A DNA stretch of 64,000 bases from Actinomycetes bacterium (GTDB taxonomy: Bacteria; Actinomycetota; Thermoleophilia; BMS3ABIN01). The stretch's first letter is position 1. Each line of letters opens with the position of its first letter. The notes below the pieces were generated by a model. That model saw only the letters and a list, made by a program, of their open reading frames with translations, made no database searches and was not told where the DNA came from. The stretch spans positions 1-64,000 of the forward strand of contig JAJYLW010000012.1 in NCBI GenBank assembly GCA_021787475.1, written 5' to 3'. Both the position numbers and the translations under genes were made by a program. Positions 60,199-64,000 of this stretch are shown here, one piece after another.

Positions 60199-61161
60199 TC
60201 ATGTTGACTTTTTCACGCGTTTGTCATAACGACGCCGATAGTCAATCCAGATGTCAAACAGTCCCAGCCAGCTTGGCAGCGACAACACCAATTGCAGCAC
60301 CACCAGGCAAATGTATACAATTGCCTGCTTTGCCCGGGAGACTTTCAGCCTGGCCAGGAAAAAAATGGTAATTGCCAGCGCTTGCACAAAAAAGAGCGCC
60401 TCGGAAATGATCAAAAAGTTAAGCCCTGTCAAGCGAAGGGGAGTGGCAATGGACCCTGCCAGATAAGGCGAGGCAAGGTAACAAACCAGACCGGCAATCA
60501 TCACGTAAGCAAGCGAAAAATGTAGCCGCAAGTCCCGGAAACAGAAGTCACCCGGAAAAGGCTGCTTCAGGCGGACAAAGACGCGCCTGGCGGCGAACAT
60601 TGACATTGCCGAGAAGGCCAGGGAGGCAAGCAGCAGCAGCGACGGCAGTAAATAAGGAAGCTGATTAAAAAAGGCGCGGAGCTGAACAATGCTGTCCCCG
60701 GCTGTCAGCAGCGACGGCACCTTGCTGCTGATTTTAAGAGCCTGATCGGTGGCGCTGCGCACCGCCTCTACCGGACCCATCCTGGTCGCGGCCAGGACGG
60801 CGGCGCCCCAGATCAGCTGCGCTGCCAGGAAAAGGGCGGTCTCCAGCAATAAAAGCATCGACTGGGGGATTCCGCGCCTAAGCGCGACGCCGGCGCCAAT
60901 GCCGACAATTGCCGCCAGCAGAAAAGCGATCAGTGCGCCTGCCGGCGGGCCGAGAAGGAAACAGATCGCTCCTGCAGCAAGCGCAGCCAAAAAAGCTGTC
61001 GCCGGCCCGCGTTTCACGGCAAGCCAGGTTACCGGAACTGGAATCAGCGGCGCCGCCAGAATCGCAAGCAGCGGCATGAAAACCAGCGACAGGCCCAAAG
61101 CAGCCGACAGAACCGCTGCCCTGCCCCAATCAGCGAACGCCTTCTCGGAAAAGCCGGTCAA
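60199..61161 (-). CDS. DUF2232 (YybS-like) integral membrane protein
   Basis: 320 residues with about eight helices. The early Ala/Leu-rich helices and the segment FLLGPPAGALIAFLLAAIVGIGAGVALRRG are as in YybS, which lies between rpsR and rplI in Bacillus and other Gram-positives. Same order here. The function is unknown; S-component-like folds are suspected for the family. C-terminus DIWIDYRRRYDKRVKKS is basic. Confidence 0.75.
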   Translation of the reverse strand: MTGFSEKAFADWGRAAVLSAALGLSLVFMPLLAILAAPLIPVPVTWLAVKRGPATAFLAALAAGAICFLLGPPAGALIAFLLAAIVGIGAGVALRRGIPQSMLLLLETALFLAAQLIWGAAVLAATRMGPVEAVRSATDQALKISSKVPSLLTAGDSIVQLRAFFNQLPYLLPSLLLLASLAFSAMSMFAARRVFVRLKQPFPGDFCFRDLRLHFSLAYVMIAGLVCYLASPYLAGSIATPLRLTGLNFLIISEALFFVQALAITIFFLARLKVSRAKQAIVYICLVVLQLVLSLPSWLGLFDIWIDYRRRYDKRVKKST

Positions 61162-61180
61162 GAAAGCTCCTTATAATTGC

Positions 61181-61462
61181 CTAGCGCGCCACGTAAGGCA
61201 GCAGCGCCATTTCACGGGCGCGCTTGATCGCGATCGCAAGCTGGCGCTGGTGGCGCCGGCAGGTGCCGGTCACACGGCGGGCGCGGATCTTGCCGCGGTC
61301 GGAAACAAACCGCTTCAACTGATTGTAGTTTTTATAATCGATCTGATCGATTTTTTCCTTGCAGAAGTAACAATACCTGCGCCGCTGCGAACCCTGCCCG
61401 CCGCTGCGCCAGGACGGCCGCTTGCTGTTTTTACGAGGCCCTCCTCTTGATGATGCCGGCAT
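61181..61462 (-). CDS. rpsR: 30S ribosomal protein S18
   Basis: 93 residues. Contains [65 protein letters not shown] with a later Cys and His is the zinc-binding (C+) form. The N-terminal 24 residues are a basic, Ser/Gly-rich extension. Separated from ssb by 250 bp containing a promoter of its own. Confidence 0.95.
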   Translation of the reverse strand: MPASSRGGPRKNSKRPSWRSGGQGSQRRRYCYFCKEKIDQIDYKNYNQLKRFVSDRGKIRARRVTGTCRRHQRQLAIAIKRAREMALLPYVAR

Positions 61463-61585
61463 AAGAGATTTCCTTTCCTGATTTCATTTTCAAACTACTG
61501 CCAACAATCTGGTTGGCATCAATTCTGAATATAGCTGCCTATGGTTTTAATGCGTCAACCGAACAGTCAAAGTTATCCGTCACCT

Positions 61586-61613
61586 CAGTTTCCGGTTTCC
61601 CGTTCCCGGTTAC
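61586..61613 (+). repeat. Heptamer array (CAGTTTC/CGGTTTC type)
   Basis: CAGTTTC, CGGTTTC, CCGTTCC, CGGTTAC in the gap between rpsR and ssb. Confidence 0.5.
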
Positions 61614-61618
61614 GACAA

Positions 61619-61646
61619 ATTATGGATAACATTTACCATTTGTCAA
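61619..61646 (-). promoter_or_regulatory. Promoter for rpsR-DUF2232-rplI-dnaB
   Basis: Minus strand TTGACA (61646-61641), 16-bp spacer, CATAAT (61624-61619). 157 bp upstream of rpsR, in the middle of what is usually an uninterrupted rpsF-ssb-rpsR operon. The spacer overlaps a DnaA-box-like TTATCCATA. Confidence 0.55.
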
Positions 61647-61686
61647 ATAACACTGATTTTGATTATGATTCTTGGGTTTTGGTTTA

Positions 61687-61714
61687 TCCAAAATCCAGCG
61701 TCCAGGATCCGGTT
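61687..61714 (+). repeat. Heptamer array (TCCAAAA type)
   Basis: TCCAAAA, TCCAGCG, TCCAGGA, TCCGGTT at the 3' end of ssb; the last unit touches the ssb stop codon. Confidence 0.6.
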
Positions 61715-62163
61715 TAGAAGGGTATATCATCATCGTCCCCGGCGGCGGCCGCCGGCGAATCGAAGTCCGACGTGTCAGGATTGAGCCCCGATGGTGCGCC
61801 GGTGGCAACCGGCGCTCCGGTCGCGGCGGCGTCGCGGGTGCCAAGGAACTGGACCGAGTTGGCGATCACTTCAACCTTTGAGCGCTTGCTGCCATCCTGC
61901 GCTTCCCAGGAACGGTAGCTGAGCCGGCCGTCCACTGCAACCGGCCGCCCCTTGCTCAGGTAGCGGCTGCAATTCTCCGCCTGGGCGCCCCAGGTGACAA
62001 TATCAAAAAAGTTGGGCTTCTCCACCCATTCGCCGGCATCATTCTTGTACCGGTCATTGACCGCGAGGCCCAGCGTGCAGACGGACTTCCCGTTCGGGGT
62101 TTGCCTGAGCTCCGGGTCGCGGGTCAGGTTCCCGACTAAGACTACCCTGTTTATACTGGCCAT
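61714..62163 (-). CDS. ssb: Single-stranded DNA-binding protein
   Basis: 149 residues. OB-fold start MASINRVVLVGNLTRDPELRQTPNGKSVCTLGLAVND, KPNFFDIVTWGAQAENCSRYLSKGRPVAVDGRL, then an Ala/Pro-rich linker and the acidic tip DDDDIPF used to recruit partner proteins such as RarA. ATG with SD GGAGG. Confidence 0.96.
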   Translation of the reverse strand: MASINRVVLVGNLTRDPELRQTPNGKSVCTLGLAVNDRYKNDAGEWVEKPNFFDIVTWGAQAENCSRYLSKGRPVAVDGRLSYRSWEAQDGSKRSKVEVIANSVQFLGTRDAAATGAPVATGAPSGLNPDTSDFDSPAAAAGDDDDIPF

Positions 62164-62175
62164 TTTCGGCCTCCT

Positions 62176-62481
62176 TTAGCTCTCACTGGCAACTTTTTCA
62201 TTGAGGCTGACCGGCATGAACCGGATGACCTCATCGGTTATTTTAAGGACACGTGCGATCTCATCGAGCGTTTCCGGCGGCGCGGTGAGAGTGATGACGA
62301 AGTAGTGGGCGTCGCGGGTGTGGTTGATCTCGTAAGATAGGCGCTTCTTGCCCCATTCGTCGACATTGCTGACTGAGCCCTTGCCCGTCTCCGCCGCCTG
62401 CTTAATGCGCTCAATAATTTCGGCGCGGCGCTCCGGCTCGCTGTCCGGGCTCAGCAGCAACATGATTTCGTAGCTATTCGT
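62176..62481 (-). CDS. rpsF: 30S ribosomal protein S6, probable ACG start
   Basis: 101 residues if ACG 62481 is used: then NSYEIMLLLSPDSEPERRAEIIERIKQ, with the conserved WGKKRLSYEINHTRDAHYFVITLTAPPE. AAGGAGGTGATT, an almost perfect anti-SD match, lies so that ACG is 8 bases after GGAGG. The nearest GTG (62490) lies inside that SD and ATG does not occur before the conserved YE. S6 proteins usually begin two residues before YE, which ACG matches. A longer ORF upstream to 62526 would include leader hairpin sequence. Confidence 0.8.
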   Translation of the reverse strand, partial: TNSYEIMLLLSPDSEPERRAEIIERIKQAAETGKGSVSNVDEWGKKRLSYEINHTRDAHYFVITLTAPPETLDEIARVLKITDEVIRFMPVSLNEKVASES

Positions 62482-62491
62482 GGCAATCACC

Positions 62492-62619
62492 TCCTTCGGT
62501 CTTAAGCGGCCCCGTGCCCGAGGCACGGAGCAGGAGTGAGAGATATCTATTAAAATGTGGGGCCGCGGACGGCGCCGTGGGAACGCCTATTCCACATTTT
62601 TATGACAGAGGCCAGTATA
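62492..62619 (-). promoter_or_regulatory. Structured leader of rpsF (candidate S6/S18 autoregulatory element)
   Basis: From a TATACT-like -10 (62619-62614, minus) the leader contains a 9-bp inverted repeat AAAATGTGG/CCACATTTT (62600-62592 with 62560-62552) around a GC-rich inner part, then a perfect 7-bp hairpin CCGTGCC-CGA-GGCACGG (62512-62528) just upstream of the SD. Leaders that bind the S6:S18 complex occur in this place in many bacteria; I cannot confirm the conserved CCG pocket. Confidence 0.5.
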
Positions 62620-62773
62620 GCAAAACCAGCAGACGGAATAAATTGGCGGGGTAAGGAATGATAAAAATGCTTCGACGGGTATTATTATATACTAGCGGCG
62701 CCGCGGGTTTTCAGCGTCCCGTTTCAGGCTGACCAGGCGGCTCAGCAAGAAGAAGCAACGAAAGACGGCCGAC

Positions 62774-63586
62774 ATGCCTGCAGATTTCATCACATTTTTA
62801 AGCGACTTCGGTTACGCCGACGATTTTGTCGGCACCTGCCACGGAGTTATCAAGACAATTGCTCCGGGTGTGGAAATAATCGACATTACGCATGGCGTTC
62901 GCCGCCATGACGTTCAAGGCGGCGCGCTCATCCTGGCAAACACGCTGCCCTACATGCCCGAGAGCGTCATCCTGGCAGTGGTTGATCCCGGAGTTGGCTC
63001 CGGCCGCCGGCCGCTGGCGATTCGCACCGCCGCCGGCCGCTACCTGGTGGGCCCGGACAACGGACTGCTGTCACTGGCTGCGAAAAAACTGGGCGGGGCC
63101 GCAGAAGCTGTCGAGCTTGCCTGTTCATCATACAGCCTGCCGGAGGTTTGCAAAACGTTTGAGGGACGGGACCTGTTCGCGCCGGTGGCTGCCCACATTT
63201 CCCTGGGAGTGGGGCTGGGGTCCCTGGGGGCGCCTGTGGCGCCGGAAAGCCTCCAGCTAATCGAGCTGCCCGCTCCTGCCGTGGGAAAAGGCGCGGTTAG
63301 GGCCACAGTCATTTACATCGACCGGTTTGGCAATGTGCAGCTGAACCTGAAACGCAGTCAACTGGAGGAGGCAGGCGCAAAGGCAGGCTCAGAGGTGCTG
63401 GCCAGCCATGACCAGGAAAGCTGGCTTGTTCCTTTCGTCTCCACGTATGCTGACGTGGAGCCGGAGAATCTGCTCATCTTTGAGGATTCATACCGCAATA
63501 TTTCTTTTTCGGTCAACCAGGGCAGCGCCGCCCGCATCTTCCAGATCCAGGTTGGCGATGAGATGAAGTTTTCTGTGCCGGCCTGA
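62774..63586 (+). CDS. SAM hydroxide adenosyltransferase (DUF62 family)
   Basis: 270 residues. FITFLSDFGYADDFVGTCHGVIKTIAPGVEIIDITHGVRRHDVQGGALIL, VVDPGVGSGRRPLAI (Asp-Arg), GPDNGLLS and FEGRDLFAPVAAHISLG (His) give the Asp-Arg-His triad of the enzymes that hydrolyse S-adenosylmethionine to adenosine and methionine; the chlorinase/fluorinase relatives lack that triad. C-terminal barrel: VIYIDRFGNVQLNL. Physiological role not clear. Confidence 0.9.
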   Translation: MPADFITFLSDFGYADDFVGTCHGVIKTIAPGVEIIDITHGVRRHDVQGGALILANTLPYMPESVILAVVDPGVGSGRRPLAIRTAAGRYLVGPDNGLLSLAAKKLGGAAEAVELACSSYSLPEVCKTFEGRDLFAPVAAHISLGVGLGSLGAPVAPESLQLIELPAPAVGKGAVRATVIYIDRFGNVQLNLKRSQLEEAGAKAGSEVLASHDQESWLVPFVSTYADVEPENLLIFEDSYRNISFSVNQGSAARIFQIQVGDEMKFSVPA

Positions 63587-63593
63587 TTCTGTT

Positions 63594-63851
63594 TTGGCGG
63601 ATCAGCAAGACACCAATCAGGCCGCCGATCAGAATGCCGGCGTAATTTTTCTTTTTGACACCACCCATGCCGCGATGGAGGCGGAAGAAACTGTCATTGA
63701 CGCCGGCTTCTGGTGCGACGTGGTGCCGCGGCCGCCGCAGGCCGCAGCCACACTCTGCGGTCTGGCTATCGAGGCGCGCCTGGCAGACATGGAGGAAATC
63801 TCCCGGCTGCTCGAGAAGGCCGGGATTGCCTTCGAGACATTCAAACCCTAA
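63594..63851 (+). CDS. DUF3343 protein (putative Se/S carrier-like)
   Basis: 85 residues, TTG start at 63594, 7 bp after the SAM hydroxide adenosyltransferase stop. GVIFLFDTTHAAMEAEETVIDAGFWCDVVPRPP and CGLAIEARLADMEEISRLLEKAGI contain two Cys in the pattern of DUF3343, a small domain found next to selenium and sulfur metabolism genes. Direct function unproved. Confidence 0.65.
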   Translation: MADQQDTNQAADQNAGVIFLFDTTHAAMEAEETVIDAGFWCDVVPRPPQAAATLCGLAIEARLADMEEISRLLEKAGIAFETFKP

Positions 63852-63853
63852 GA

Positions 63854-63867
63854 ACGTTTCGTGTTTC
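63854..63867 (+). repeat. Heptamer array, two units
   Basis: ACGTTTC, GTGTTTC directly after the DUF3343 gene stop codon. Confidence 0.35.
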
Positions 63868-63922
63868 ATCCATTCTGATGACGGCTTAGCTGAGCCCAGA
63901 GTCACTCGAATGACCAGTTAAA

Positions 63923-64000
63923 ATGAGCGCCAACTCCGGAAAAAATGAAGCATCCCGGCATCTTCCGAGCGGGGCTGCACCGGTGGGCGGGCAGAACAAC
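63923..64000 (+). CDS. Unidentified gene, N-terminus only
   Basis: ATG 63923 opens a frame that runs off the right edge (26 codons: MSANSGKNEASRHLPSGAAP...). The visible residues are polar and Ser/Gly-rich without a recognisable domain. Selenium-related genes often follow DUF3343, but nothing here shows that. Confidence 0.35.
   Translation, partial: MSANSGKNEASRHLPSGAAPVGGQNN

Noticed and set aside
1-64000. CRISPR array
   Set aside because: No direct repeats of 24-40 bp with regular unique spacers; the short arrays have a 7-bp unit and no spacers.

Overview
This is GC-rich bacterial chromosome, most likely from a deep-branching anaerobic actinobacterium or another Gram-positive-type lineage. 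That is an inference from gene content and order, not from a phylogenetic marker. It rests on the order rpmH-rnpA-yidD-yidC-jag, the order rpsF-ssb-rpsR-DUF2232-rplI-dnaB, LytR-CpsA-Psr and YtxH proteins, an OtsA/TreT trehalose locus, a CooT/nickel transport cassette and B12/radical-SAM enzymes. Start codons are often TTG or GTG, and two conserved genes (rnpA, rpsF) show no ATG, GTG or TTG at a credible position.

Region 1 (1-4650) is the right part of an integrative element: the end of a tyrosine recombinase, a small toxin-antitoxin-like pair, a broken HTH antitoxin, an excisionase-type HTH gene preceded by paired palindromes, a primase-helicase gene with a frameshift, and a displaced tRNA 3' end that is probably the att site. 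Region 2 (4678-16926) is core and metabolic: CopA, an ABC exporter, a polyprenol-phosphate mannose synthase, a lone receiver domain, a CooT-NikMN-NikQ-NikO metal uptake operon, acylphosphatase, an aminotransferase, a first D-Ala-D-Ala ligase and tRNA-Arg(CCT). Region 3 (17159-25303) holds a B12-radical-SAM enzyme, NrnA and cell-envelope sugar genes (GT4, LCP, Ugd, mannose-1-P guanylyltransferase).

Region 4 (25395-34808) holds an HNH nuclease, RarA (frameshifted), YtxH and HD proteins, a CopZ-like metallochaperone, and the jag-yidC-yidD-rnpA-rpmH cluster. That cluster borders a candidate oriC with DnaA boxes but no dnaA beside it. RadC, HtpX and LemA follow. Region 5 (34966-52884) holds a phosphoesterase, a GT-C glycosyltransferase, trehalose synthesis, AmrS, an IMPase-like enzyme, AcuC and a two-component system followed by HtrA. 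The htrA promoter carries three phased TTAAG boxes. A TIM-barrel isomerase, a second Ddl and a flippase-like membrane protein close the region. Region 6 (52992-64000) holds a YugP-type peptidase, the Rmd-Gmd pair for a GDP-deoxyhexose, PabB/PabC, the replication and ribosomal operon with a structured leader, SAM hydroxide adenosyltransferase, a DUF3343 protein and a truncated gene.

Many intergenic spaces carry short degenerate arrays whose unit is always 7 bp (GGATTTT, TCCAGAA, GCGTTTC, CTTTGAA or GTTCCGG types). I count 16 loci. They are the most pervasive structure in the window that genes do not explain.
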